This document shows, one piece after another, positions 1 to 8,390 of a stretch of DNA of 64,000 bases; position 1 is the first letter of the stretch; every line of letters begins with the position of its first letter. The notes under the pieces were generated by a model. That model had not been told where the DNA came from and ran no database searches. It saw only the letters and a list, made by a program, of their open reading frames with translations. Where the stretch lies: positions 1-64,000 of the forward strand of contig LNFR01000110.1 of assembly GCA_001567185.1 (NCBI GenBank), written 5' to 3'. Source of the DNA: Bacteroidetes bacterium OLB12 (GTDB lineage Bacteria; Bacteroidota; Bacteroidia; Cytophagales; Cyclobacteriaceae). Made by a program: the position numbers and the translations under genes.

Positions 1-59
1 ATTCATTCAGTGGAGACAAGCAGCCATGCGACTGCAAGTGGGAGGGTGTAAGGGGATAG

Positions 60-563
60 TTAAGCTATCAAATTCAAATCGTACCGATTCTCCTTTAATG
101 GCTTGCCAAAGGCATTAGATTGCTTTTCCTCTGTGAGTTTGAAACCATGCCGGGTGTAAAGGGATGCGGCAGCATGAAGTTCGTGGGTAGTCCACAAGTA
201 AGAGGATTCGTAATCGCTGTCAGACAAGAATTTCATGTATAAATCCATTAGTTTTTTCCCTAACCCGATTCCCCGGTATTCAGGTTCTATAATGAAGTAG
301 CGAAGTTGAGCGGCTTTGCCGCGGTTCATCAGTAGTAGAAAGCCAATCATCTTACCGTTATGCTCGCAAATCCACACGCGATTAGTGGCAGGATCGTATT
401 GTTTAAAAAATTCATGCAGGCCAAGTGCTACATAGGTCTCAAATTCAATACCATAGTTGTACTCCTGCTTGTACAAATGACCGTGGAGATAGATCACATA
501 CCCGATATCACCGGGCTTAAGTTCGGTGCGGATAGAAATGTCATTTATTGAAATTGTCTTCAT
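60..563 (-). CDS. GNAT family N-acetyltransferase
   Basis: This is a cytoplasmic acetyl-CoA-dependent acyltransferase of 167 aa with unknown substrate. The acetyl-CoA pyrophosphate-binding loop is visible as RGIGLG at residues 97-102, after the strand LRYFIIEPEY, and the C-terminus has the usual YTRHGF element. Its ATG overlaps the stop of the upstream MarR gene by 4 bases (ATGA), so the two are translationally coupled. MarR and GNAT domains are often fused in one protein in other bacteria, so this looks like the split form. The family call is secure and the substrate unknown. Confidence 0.88.
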   Translation of the reverse strand: MKTISINDISIRTELKPGDIGYVIYLHGHLYKQEYNYGIEFETYVALGLHEFFKQYDPATNRVWICEHNGKMIGFLLLMNRGKAAQLRYFIIEPEYRGIGLGKKLMDLYMKFLSDSDYESSYLWTTHELHAAASLYTRHGFKLTEEKQSNAFGKPLKENRYDLNLIA

Positions 564-1012
564 TGTTCAGTGGTGGTTAGAATTCTTTTTAGTCTGTCCA
601 TGCAGTGAATTAATTCTTTGATTTTTTCTGCACTCAATCTGCTAAGCAGGCTTTCGATCTGATTAGCAGATGCGCTATTGATTTTGTCAAACTCGCTGTT
701 GCCCTTTGAAGTAAGAACCAGCAACAACGCCCGACCATCTTCCTTACTCGGCTTACTTTTAATTAGGCCTGATTTTTTGAAAGATTTTATAATGCGGCTC
801 AGGTAACCTTTATCCATTTTAACTGAAAGAATGACTTCACTTGCCGTGCAGGGTTGGTGGTGATACATTTCATAAAGCACGCGCGCCTCAGGCAGGGAGT
901 AAGGACTATCAAGTATATGATTGTCCACCAGGCCAATGATATTCGTATAGAACCTGTTGAAATCCCTGATTTTCTGAATGTCTTTCTCGGTCATTTGGAA
1001 ACTATGTTCCAA
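560..1012 (-). CDS. MarR family transcriptional regulator
   Basis: This is a winged-helix dimeric repressor or activator of about 150 aa. The central region has the MarR recognition-helix and wing pattern: KMDKGYLSRIIKSFKKSGLI followed by SKEDGRALLLVLTSKG, with the conserved D-R of the wing. The longest reading starts at a TTG at 1012; an ATG at 994 (MTEKDIQK) is an equally good start. It precedes and overlaps the GNAT gene and diverges from the barrel gene at 1047. A perfect palindrome lies between the two divergent genes and is its probable operator. Confidence 0.88.
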   Translation of the reverse strand: MEHSFQMTEKDIQKIRDFNRFYTNIIGLVDNHILDSPYSLPEARVLYEMYHHQPCTASEVILSVKMDKGYLSRIIKSFKKSGLIKSKPSKEDGRALLLVLTSKGNSEFDKINSASANQIESLLSRLSAEKIKELIHCMDRLKRILTTTEQ

Positions 1013-1023
1013 AGTAATTACAT

Positions 1024-1044
1024 TTAGTTGACAAAATCAACTAA
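1024..1044. promoter_or_regulatory. Palindromic operator candidate for the MarR regulator
   Basis: Two perfect 8-base arms, TTAGTTGA (1024-1031) and TCAACTAA (1037-1044), flank a 5-base spacer. The site sits in the 34-base gap between the MarR start and the ATG at 1047. MarR regulators usually bind palindromes of about this size in their own divergent promoter, so binding here is inferred from symmetry and position. Confidence 0.65.
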
Positions 1045-1046
1045 TT

Positions 1047-1734
1047 ATGAAAATACTGACATTGTGCAATTTTCTTCCTTATCTGCACTCTTTCAGGGTA
1101 TCCTCAATCTACAGAATGGAATTCGGAGATTCAGTCATCTTTCATTGACATATCAGGACTGTTTGGCTTGGATGAATTCGCCCAGGTAACAACCATACAA
1201 TACCGTAAGGGGAGATTCATGGTTGACGGATTTCATAGCTTTTCATGGAACGAGCCAGGCAAAACAATTCAATCATTTTTCGGAGCGGGATATGTTTTTC
1301 CGTTTGATACGACCGGTTCAAAAAGTTTGACCCTAAAAAATGACTTTGCATTTAACCGGGTTGCTAACAACGGAAGCTTTCTGCGTCCTATGGTAGTTTA
1401 CAAATGGCAATGGCAGCCGAGGCATACTTTTTACATTGTATCATGGCTATTTCTTGATACCAGAAGAGAGCCATTGCAGCCTTTGAATGGAGGTACTATA
1501 TATTTGGCTAATACCTACTCGTTGCCCTTTAAGAAAATAACATTCAGAGATGAACTGCGGATATTGTTTGTGACCATTAATAACCTGAGGGATGTTGTTG
1601 GAGCTGTTAATCAACTGAAGATTTCGATTAACAGGAACAAATTTTATGCAGTTAGCAACCTGGGGTTTTCCTTTTATCGCTCAGATGGTTTAACGCAGTG
1701 GATTTGGAATATTGGCATTGGAAAGAGTTTTTAG
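1047..1734 (+). CDS. Outer-membrane beta-barrel-like protein, frameshifted near its start
   Basis: I do not recognise the family. The body is rich in alternating aromatic strands (for example FMVDGFHSFSWNEPG and SNLGFSFYRSDG) and ends in a phenylalanine (IGIGKSF), as outer-membrane barrels do. The intact frame begins after a stop, but an ATG at 1047 opens with MKILT in a neighbouring frame, and the main frame just downstream reads as a hydrophobic signal-peptide core ending GYPQS. One indel between about 1050 and 1070 would join them into a secreted protein of about 225 aa. The palindrome lies 3 bases before this ATG, so the MarR protein may control it. Confidence 0.55.
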
Positions 1735-2987
1735 CTAGCCCCTGCGGGAGTGGGAATTCGAGCCTTGGACTGAGCTTTAAAAATAGCCTTTAGAGCGCCC
1801 ATATCCTGGCTGACCTTCATGTCAAGAATCTTTGCATAATGTTGAGTGGTTTTCAAATTCTTATGCCCAAGCATTTTGCTTACTGTTTCAATAGGTACTC
1901 CATTGGTTAGAGTGACAGTAGTAGCAAACGTATGGCGAGCCGTGTGGGTGGTCATTTTTTTGGTGATGTCGCACATGTCGGCTATTTCTTTTAAGTACCC
2001 ATTCATCTTTTGATTGCTAAGTACGGGCAGCAAACGACCTTCATTTAGGCATTGTGGATGACTGGCATAGCGTTCGAGAATCTCTTGCGCAGGGGGAAGT
2101 AGTGGAATACGTGTGGCGCTTTCTGTTTTTTGACGATGTGTGAATATCCATTTGTCACCATCTATACCGACTGAAATTTCAGAACGACTCAGCTTCTTCA
2201 CGTCCGCATAGGCCAAACCTGTATAGCAACTGAATAGAAATATATCACGCACCTGGTTAATGCGTGGTGCTATAAAAGTTTTAGTGGCAATTCGATTCAG
2301 TTCTTCAAAGGTTAGGTAAGGTCTCTCTACTTCACGCTTAGTCATTTTATACCCGATGAATGGGTTGCGCTGCAGCCAACTGTTTTTCAGGCAGATGTTA
2401 ACGATTTTTTTGAAATTGGAAAGATACTTCAAGGTAGTGTTGTGGTCGCAGTTGCGCACAGACTTGAGCCAAAATTCATAATCGGTGATGAACTCATAGT
2501 TGAGTTCACTAATTGAGATGTCCTCCACTTTCAACTTCCACTTCAGAAACTCCTGGGTATGCTTCTTGGAGGTAACGTAGCGTTGGTAGGTGAGTGACGA
2601 AAATTCTTTGCCAATGAGCTCTTTCATCTGGCTGTTATGATGCTCAAAGATTTCCATAAGCATGCGGGAGCGTTCAACAGAAACCCCAAACCATCTGTTC
2701 TTAATAGCGGCAATTGTAATCTGCTTGCCTTCGAGCATCAACTGCCGTTGGATATCCAAAGCTTTAGAACGAAATGTATCAAGCAATGAGTTAGTGAATT
2801 TAGCATGTTCTTGGTTCCCTTTGACCTTGCCTGTTGCACCTGACCATCTATTTGGTGCGATGAAAATTCTTGTATTGGTATCGAAGTAATCGGCACCAAT
2901 TTTTACGCGCATGAAAATAGGCGTTTGGCCATCTTCTTTTGCTCTTGATTGACGTGCGTAGAATGTGATTGAAATTGTTGCGCTCAT
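1731..2987 (-). CDS. Tyrosine recombinase (Bacteroidota integrase)
   Basis: This is a 418-aa site-specific recombinase. It has an N-terminal arm-binding domain (starting MSATISITFYARQSRAKEDG), a SAM-like core-binding domain around residues 115-215 and a C-terminal catalytic domain. The catalytic residues seen are H348 and R351 in HTAR, H375 in LGHK and nucleophile Y384 in TTQHYAK. The first catalytic arginine, usual in box I, is absent: residues 254-263 read CYTGLAYADV. IntDOT-type Bacteroidota integrases also lack this arginine. Its upstream end faces tRNA-Ser 257 bases away, which fits an integrated element, but no cargo genes accompany it. Confidence 0.9.
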   Translation of the reverse strand: MSATISITFYARQSRAKEDGQTPIFMRVKIGADYFDTNTRIFIAPNRWSGATGKVKGNQEHAKFTNSLLDTFRSKALDIQRQLMLEGKQITIAAIKNRWFGVSVERSRMLMEIFEHHNSQMKELIGKEFSSLTYQRYVTSKKHTQEFLKWKLKVEDISISELNYEFITDYEFWLKSVRNCDHNTTLKYLSNFKKIVNICLKNSWLQRNPFIGYKMTKREVERPYLTFEELNRIATKTFIAPRINQVRDIFLFSCYTGLAYADVKKLSRSEISVGIDGDKWIFTHRQKTESATRIPLLPPAQEILERYASHPQCLNEGRLLPVLSNQKMNGYLKEIADMCDITKKMTTHTARHTFATTVTLTNGVPIETVSKMLGHKNLKTTQHYAKILDMKVSQDMGALKAIFKAQSKARIPTPAGAS

Positions 2988-3036
2988 TACGTTGTTTGAG
3001 TTTGAAAGTTGCTTTTACTCGCACTCATAATCAAGA

Positions 3037-3065
3037 TGTTCAACTGCTTGGCTAATTGTTGAACA
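3037..3065. repeat. Inverted repeat upstream of the integrase
   Basis: The arms TGTTCAAC (3037-3044) and GTTGAACA (3058-3065) are perfect inverted copies separated by 13 bases. They lie 50-80 bases upstream of the recombinase start. They could bind the recombinase or a regulator; the symmetry is seen and the role is inferred. Confidence 0.4.
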
Positions 3066-3185
3066 ACTTGAAAACCAGTGTATTAAGTCCCTTCCAGTGC
3101 CAGCAATTTTTCAATTTTTGCCTTGGCACTAAGGTTGGCACCAACGGAATGAGAATCATTGAATGATTTGGTGTGCTCCTAAAAC

Positions 3186-3219
3186 ACAAAACCCCGAATT
3201 AATAAGGAATTCGAGGTTT
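3186..3219 (-). terminator. Terminator downstream of tRNA-Ser
   Basis: Read on the minus strand, a near-perfect stem pairs AAAACCTCGAATT with AATTCGGGGTTTT around a short loop, and a T-rich tail (TGTGTTTT) follows. It lies just downstream of the tRNA-Ser gene on the same strand, as expected for a factor-independent terminator. Confidence 0.65.
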
Positions 3220-3243
3220 TAGTTTTGATTGATACTGATTTTG

Positions 3244-3330
3244 CAGAGGAGGAGGGATTCGAACCCCCGGACCGCGTTAACGGTCTCCGGTTTTCAAGAC
3301 CGGTGCAATAAACCGCTCTACCACTCCTCT
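3244..3330 (-). tRNA. tRNA-Ser (anticodon TGA)
   Basis: On the minus strand the acceptor arm AGAGGAG pairs perfectly with CTCCTCT, and a G discriminator follows. The anticodon loop CTTGAAA carries TGA, flanked by the stem CCGGT/ACCGG. A long variable arm follows, typical of class II serine tRNAs, and the T arm is GGGGG-TTCGAAT-CCCTC. No CCA is encoded. An integrase lies 257 bases downstream. Confidence 0.95.
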
Positions 3331-3392
3331 GTATGCGATTTTCCTTTTTAAGGACTGCAAAAGTAAACCGAAAATTGATTTCTGCAAAAAAT

Positions 3393-4922
3393 CTACATTT
3401 CACTAAAATCCGGGAAGGTCTTTTTTAATGCCTTGTTGTCAACATTCAAATCGGCCCGTTTGCTGGCATCCAACTCCAGCGTAACTAATTTTTGATTGTT
3501 TAAAATCGGCAGCAACTTGTCGCGATCGGTATCAAAATCTTTTTCCCTGCGCCTGCTTTTCAAGGCATACTTGCGTGCAAAATTATCGCCCTCAAGCTGA
3601 AGCTGGTTGCGAATCTCTACGTTGATCTTCAGTTTTTCCGTAATGTCGTTCTTGGATTTACCGATTACCTCGGTAGCCTCTAAGGTGCCAAGCGTAAGTA
3701 CGGTAGTACCACCAATGGCCGATACGGCTTTGTAAGATTGCGGATCATTAGGCATAGCTACGGGCGCTAAACCCGTGGTAGCTCCTAAAGATGCATTTAA
3801 TATCGACCGGTTCTTCTTTCCTTTTTTGGCTTGCTTGTAAGCCTTGGAGAGTTGGTTGTGATTTTCATCCAGCAAGTCGATCAATGCCTTGGCCTGTGCC
3901 AGGGAGGCACGGTATTTTTGAAACAGAAACTTATCTTTCTCTTCCATGTTTTCCGTATCCAGCACAGTTACAGAAACCTTTCGCTGCGTACGATTATTGG
4001 ATTTATCCAGCACAAAGAAAATAATCTCCACTATTTTTTGTTTTTCCACTTCTTCCACAAAATAATAGCCCGGGCTCCAGGTAAACTCTGCCTGCACCGA
4101 AGTATTCTGTACCAGGCTTTGGCTTAGTACGCGTTGGTCAGAACAAACAAATCCCAGGTTGCTGATGTTTTCGTCTCCATTCGGATCACTCGCATAAATT
4201 TTAAAATGAATGCGTTCATCTTCTTTAATAGTAAAACTCGTATCACCAGGCACCAGCAAAATTTCGGGCGGAAGATCAAGCTGCGTTTGAGCAATTTTAA
4301 TTTTCCCCCGCGTTTCAGCTTTGTCGGGTTGATCTTGCACCACAAATTCTATTACAAGAGGGGTTGTGCGCAACGCATTAAACTGGTTGCGCGATGGCGA
4401 CCATGTAAGTAACCCTTGCGATGTAAGGGTTGCGCCTTCGGGCATTTGTGATTGTACCGACTTAAACACCAATGGGTCGCCATCGGGGTCGGTTACATAT
4501 TGTTCCGGTATCTGGTAATTATTAACAGCCGATTGTTTCACATAAAAGATGGGCAAATCTTCCACCTGGGGTGGGCGGTTCTGATGAAATACAGTAAAGA
4601 CCAATGCCTTGTGTGCCCGCCTTCCATCTTTCCACTCGGCCTGCACCATTACATTTACTTCTTTCTTTTTTTCTAACCGGTCAACCAGGTCAAACCCCGG
4701 TTTCCAATAAAAATTTCCAAGTGTATCTAACTGAATACCGTATCCGTTGCCACCCTCCAGCGTAAACCTGGGTTTTAGTGTTTCAGGGGTTTCCATCTTA
4801 AAAGTGAGCTCTGCCCCCTCATTAAGCGAATGAAAACCCGTTGAATCCGAGACGGTAATCTGCTGGGCATACCCGCCAATAAAAATAAGAACCAGTAAAG
4901 CCGTTAAACTCCCAATCTTCAT
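3393..4922 (-). CDS. Secreted Ig/cadherin-like protein with helical C-terminus
   Basis: This 509-aa exported protein starts with a signal peptide ending GGYAQ. Residues of about 30-330 form three Ig- or cadherin-like domains: calcium-type motifs DPDGD and DPNGD are visible, and each unit ends in a short FYWKPG, LTWSPS or FTWSPG strand, as in putative-Ig (He_PIG-like) domains. The last 180 residues are charged and probably helical (starting EKDKFLFQKYRASLAQAKAL), with a glycine/alanine-rich hydrophobic stretch in the middle. A surface or adhesion role is likely but not shown. It diverges from the alkyltransferase-like gene. Confidence 0.7.
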   Translation of the reverse strand: MKIGSLTALLVLIFIGGYAQQITVSDSTGFHSLNEGAELTFKMETPETLKPRFTLEGGNGYGIQLDTLGNFYWKPGFDLVDRLEKKKEVNVMVQAEWKDGRRAHKALVFTVFHQNRPPQVEDLPIFYVKQSAVNNYQIPEQYVTDPDGDPLVFKSVQSQMPEGATLTSQGLLTWSPSRNQFNALRTTPLVIEFVVQDQPDKAETRGKIKIAQTQLDLPPEILLVPGDTSFTIKEDERIHFKIYASDPNGDENISNLGFVCSDQRVLSQSLVQNTSVQAEFTWSPGYYFVEEVEKQKIVEIIFFVLDKSNNRTQRKVSVTVLDTENMEEKDKFLFQKYRASLAQAKALIDLLDENHNQLSKAYKQAKKGKKNRSILNASLGATTGLAPVAMPNDPQSYKAVSAIGGTTVLTLGTLEATEVIGKSKNDITEKLKINVEIRNQLQLEGDNFARKYALKSRRREKDFDTDRDKLLPILNNQKLVTLELDASKRADLNVDNKALKKTFPDFSEM

Positions 4923-4952
4923 TTCAGCAAAGGTTTTTTAGATTTAGAGCCG

Positions 4953-4960
4953 CAAAGGTA
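4953..4960 (-). promoter_or_regulatory. Bacteroidota -7 promoter box for the Ig-like protein
   Basis: On the minus strand TACCTTTG fits the Bacteroidota -7 consensus TAnnTTTG exactly, 31 bases upstream of the ATG at 4922. No clear TTTG -33 box is seen at the right distance. Confidence 0.5.
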
Positions 4961-5016
4961 AGCGTTTATAGCCGTGTGGCCACACCATTTGCGGATTTTA
5001 GCCCCTCATTGTCGAA

Positions 5017-5364
5017 ATGAAAAAGAAAAAACCAGCCGTCACTTTTTCCTTCTTTGAAAATGTTTGGGAGGTAGTTATGCTTATTCCAAAGGGTCGTGTT
5101 ACCAGCTATGGCGCTATTGCGCGATACCTGGGTACCGGAATGAGTTCCCGAATGGTGGGTTGGGCTATGAATGCCGCCCATACCAACAAAAAAATTCCTG
5201 CGCACCGGGTGGTAAACCGCCTGGGGTTGTTAACCGGTAAACATCATTTTGAAACTCCTTCTACAATGAAAAAAAGGCTTGAAGAAGAGGGGATCAACGT
5301 GAAGAAAGACCAGGTTCAGGATTTTAAAGCCCGGTTTTGGGACCCCACCAAAGAGCTTTTATAG
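5017..5364 (+). CDS. Alkyltransferase-like protein (MGMT family, no catalytic Cys)
   Basis: This 115-aa protein has the C-terminal DNA-binding fold of O6-methylguanine-DNA methyltransferase. It shows the helix-turn-helix PKGRVTSYGAIARYLG, the arginine finger in SSRMVGWAM (R45) and the active-site loop IPAHRVVN at 60-67. The alkyl-acceptor cysteine of PCHR is replaced by alanine (A62). That marks it as an ATL-type protein, which binds bulky O6-alkylguanine and hands it to nucleotide excision repair instead of removing the alkyl group. Such proteins are about 100-120 aa long. It is monocistronic and divergent from the Ig-like gene. Confidence 0.85.
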   Translation: MKKKKPAVTFSFFENVWEVVMLIPKGRVTSYGAIARYLGTGMSSRMVGWAMNAAHTNKKIPAHRVVNRLGLLTGKHHFETPSTMKKRLEEEGINVKKDQVQDFKARFWDPTKELL

Positions 5365-5488
5365 AATTTAATCCCATCCTGGGAAGGGTTAAAATAAGGG
5401 ATAGCCAAATTTTGAGAAATTAAGCGGATTCATTCAAAAGGCAGGGTTTTGGCATATCAGCAGGGTATAGTTCAAACACCCGATAAAA

Positions 5489-5791
5489 ATGAAATCCTTC
5501 ATAAAAATCTCAGCCCTTCTCCTGGTAATGGTGCTTGCTGCACCTGCCCATAGTCAGAATTCGGTACAGGTTATCCGTACGCGCCACGCAAATCAATTTG
5601 CATTTAAAGCGCCACGCGAAATGGTAAGGGCGCAGGTTGAAGTGTTGACCGAAAACGGAAACCGGGTTGACTCGCAACAATTGATGAAACGTAAAATGGT
5701 GATTGACTTTACCGCTTTGCCCGAAGGGAATTATACCATTGTGGTGAAGAAGGATGGTAAAGCAGAAAGTTTTGCATACAAAAGAAACTAA
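5489..5791 (+). CDS. Small secreted beta-sandwich-like protein
   Basis: This 100-aa protein has a clear signal peptide (MKSFIKISALLLVMVLAAPA, cleaved near HSQ). The mature part, about 77 residues, is beta-rich and contains IDFTALPEGNYTIVVKKDGK, which resembles the last strands of C-terminal sorting-type domains of Bacteroidota secreted proteins. Here it stands alone. The family is not firmly recognised. A strong hairpin terminator follows. Confidence 0.6.
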   Translation: MKSFIKISALLLVMVLAAPAHSQNSVQVIRTRHANQFAFKAPREMVRAQVEVLTENGNRVDSQQLMKRKMVIDFTALPEGNYTIVVKKDGKAESFAYKRN

Positions 5792-5828
5792 CGATAGTCT
5801 AATCGTTGGTACTTTAATCGGATACAGA

Positions 5829-5860
5829 GTTCCCGCGCAGGCGGGGCTCTGTTATTTTTT
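5829..5860. terminator. Bidirectional terminator
   Basis: The GC-rich stem AGAGTTCCCGC/GCGGGGCTCT, with a short loop, is followed by a T run on the plus strand. It sits between the convergent ends of the small secreted protein and the symporter, so it can serve both. Confidence 0.65.
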
Positions 5861-7290
5861 TGAAATCAACCACAGTCCGCAAAAGGTAATCAGCCCGTTC
5901 AGCAACAAAACCTCAATCCCGATTTTGTAGCCATTAAACCAAACAGGGGCGTAGCTGCTGATGATGTAGCTAAGGATGGGCGATAAAATACAAACAACCA
6001 CCACAGCAAAACCTTTTAGCTTGCGCGATGTAAACAGGCCAAAAGAAAATAAGCCCAACAACGGACCGTATGTATAGCCCGCCACACCCAGCACTGCATC
6101 AATTTAACTGCTTTTTCGTTAACTGCTTTAAAAATGATAATGATGAGCAGGAACAAAAGAGAAAAAGAAAGATGTACAATAAATTTCTGACGTTTCTTTT
6201 CGGCTTCGGCTTTGTCTTTGAAGTTTAGAAAATCAATACAAAACGAAGTGGTTAATCCGGCCAAAGCCGAGTCGGCACTGGCATAGGAAGATGCCGTAAT
6301 ACCCAGCAGAAAAAATATTCCTACAACCGGACCCAGTTCATTGAAAGCCAATCGCGGAAAAATTTCATCGGGTTTGGGTATGGGTAAATTGAATTGTTGA
6401 CTGAACACAAGCAACAAACCTCCCAGCACCAGGAAGAGTAAGGTTACAAATACAATGATTAAGCTAAACCAGAACATGTTCTTTTGTGCATCGCCCAACG
6501 TTTTACAGGTTAGGTTCTTCTGCATAATTTCCTGGTCAAGCCCGGTCATGGCAATGGCAATAAAGGCTCCACCTAAAAACTGTTTTGGAAAAAACAGGGT
6601 TGAGTTAGCATCATCAAAATGAAAAATGCGCGCATATCCGGCAGCCCGAATGCTTTCAAAAATTTCTGAAAAATTTAGTCCTAGCCTGTTGGCGATAATT
6701 ATGACGGTAATTACAAGAGCCGAAACCAGAAATAAAGTCTGAAAAGTGTCTGTCCACACAATGGTTTTTATCCCGCCTTTAAACGTGTAAATCCAGATTA
6801 GCCCGATGGTAACGGCAACGGTAACAAAAAAAGGAACGTGCCATGCATCAAATAAAAAGAACTGCAGCACCGATGCCGCCAGGAATAAGCGCAGCGATGA
6901 GCCAATGGTGCGGGAGATAAGAAAAAAGATTGCACCGGTTCGGTAAGCCCAGGAATCAAAGCGTTGTTCCAGGTAGGTGTAAATAGAAATAAGATTAAGC
7001 CGGTAATAAAGGGGCATCAGAATTCCGATAATAACCCAATACCCAACCAGGTACCCCAGCACAACCTGAAAGTAGGCAAAGCCGGTGTTTACCACATTGC
7101 CCGGCACTGAAATAAACGTTACACCCGATAAGGATGCACCAATCATTCCAAAAGCCACCAGGTACCAGGGCGATTGCCGGTTGGCAGTGAAAAACGTATT
7201 GGTATCGGCCCCACGCGAAGTGAAAAATGAAATGCTGATCAGCACACCGAAGTAAAGAACAAGAATGGTAGCAACTAGTAGTGGGTTCAT
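5852..7290 (-). CDS. Sodium:solute symporter, frameshifted near its C-terminus
   Basis: This is an inner-membrane Na+-coupled transporter of the SSS family with about 12-13 membrane segments and roughly 480 aa once repaired. Family features include TANRQSPWYLVAFGMIGASLSG near the N-terminus, the RTIGSSLRLFLAA helix and SSYASADSALAGLTTSF. The frame breaks near 6098-6105: AVNEKAVKL is followed in another frame by LGVAGYTYGPLLGLFSFGLF, the normal continuation. I chose ATG 7290 (MNPLLVATILVLYFG) because it opens the first helix; an ATG at 7398 would add about 36 residues and overlap the clpS start. The substrate is not predictable. Confidence 0.85.
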
Positions 7291-7396
7291 AGATAACCGT
7301 AAGTTCGGGTAAAGAAAGTAAAAAATGAGGGTATATGCATATACCAATACACCCCGTAAAAGTTTTACCTTTGCTGGGTCTTGAAATGGTTCTGCC

Positions 7397-7675
7397 ATGA
7401 CGAAGCAACAGGAAGTTTACGAAACGGATTTACTGGAAGTGATTGAAGACACCGATTTGAAAAAATTGGTTGTGTTCAATGACGATTTCAACACGTTTCA
7501 ACATGTAATCGATACCCTGATACGGGTTTGCAAACATACACCCCAGCAGGCAGAGCAATGCACCTGGCTTATACACTATAAAGGTAAGTGTGTGGTACGC
7601 AGTGGAACGGAAGAAGTACTAAAGCCCATGTGCGAGGCAATTTGTGAAGCGGGTATTGATGCCCGCATACTTTAA
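7397..7675 (+). CDS. clpS: ATP-dependent Clp protease adaptor ClpS
   Basis: ClpS binds the N-domain of ClpA/ClpC and presents N-degron substrates to ClpP. This 92-aa protein has the family signature VVFNDDFNTFQHVIDTL at residues 25-41, with N28-D29 lining the N-degron pocket, and the later GKCVVRSGTEEVLKPM segment. Length is normal. The ATG at 7397 overlaps the longest symporter reading on the other strand, another reason to start the symporter downstream. recR follows 11 bases later on the same strand. Confidence 0.93.
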   Translation: MTKQQEVYETDLLEVIEDTDLKKLVVFNDDFNTFQHVIDTLIRVCKHTPQQAEQCTWLIHYKGKCVVRSGTEEVLKPMCEAICEAGIDARIL

Positions 7676-7686
7676 CATGTAGTTAA

Positions 7687-8295
7687 GTGGAATTTCCTTC
7701 TAAACTTATTGAAGACGCAGTAAACGAAATATCCAAACTGCCGGGTATTGGAAAAAAAACTGCTTTGCGATTGGTTTTGCACCTCGTGAAAGAATCAGAA
7801 CACAAAACAGCCGCACTAACCGATGCCCTTACCCGCATGCGGCAGCAAATCCGGTTTTGCAAAACCTGCTACAATATTTCCGATACGGAAGAATGCGGCA
7901 TTTGCCAGAGCCACCGCAGGGACAAATCGGTACTTTGTGTGGTAGAAGAAACCAACGATGTAATGGCAATTGAAAACACCGCTCAATACAATGGCGTGTA
8001 TCATGTGCTGGGTGGAGTAATTTCTCCCATGAATGGGGTTGGGCCTTCTGATCTGAAGATTGATGCGCTGATTGACCGGATGGTGCGGGCGCAGGGTACC
8101 ATTAAAGAAATCGTGTTGGCACTAAGTCCCACCATGGAAGGCGATACCACCGCTTTTTATCTGCACAAACGGCTGCGCGAGTTTCCTGTAAAAGTAACAT
8201 CCATTGCCCGCGGTGTGCCCGTAGGTGGCGAGTTGGAATATACCGATGAGATTACATTGGGGAGAAGTATTTTGGGAAGAACGCTGTTTAGTTGA
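7687..8295 (+). CDS. recR: Recombination mediator RecR
   Basis: RecR works with RecO, and in some bacteria RecF, to load RecA at single-strand gaps. This 202-aa protein has the order expected: helix-hairpin-helix KLPGIGKKTALRLVLHLV, a four-cysteine zinc finger (C58, C61, C70, C73), a Toprim domain starting VLCVVEETNDVMAIE and the C-terminal GGELEYTDEITLGRSILGR. The start is GTG at 7687. It is probably cotranscribed with clpS. Confidence 0.96.
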   Translation: MEFPSKLIEDAVNEISKLPGIGKKTALRLVLHLVKESEHKTAALTDALTRMRQQIRFCKTCYNISDTEECGICQSHRRDKSVLCVVEETNDVMAIENTAQYNGVYHVLGGVISPMNGVGPSDLKIDALIDRMVRAQGTIKEIVLALSPTMEGDTTAFYLHKRLREFPVKVTSIARGVPVGGELEYTDEITLGRSILGRTLFS

Positions 8296-8390
8296 TGGAA
8301 TTTTAATTTGAGAATGTGAACGATCCATTCAGATGTAGAATGGTCGTTTATGGTTTTGGAGTTAACAACATCTTAAATCCAATCAAAACA

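Noticed and set aside
1741..1770. A stretch at the 3' end of the recombinase gene that resembles the tRNA T-loop (GGGAATTCGAGCC)
   Set aside because: Only a short, imperfect match to the tRNA-Ser 3' end, and it is inside coding sequence. It is not enough to call an attachment site.
3179..3403. An open reading frame over the tRNA-Ser gene
   Set aside because: It runs through the whole tRNA and its terminator, so it is a chance frame.
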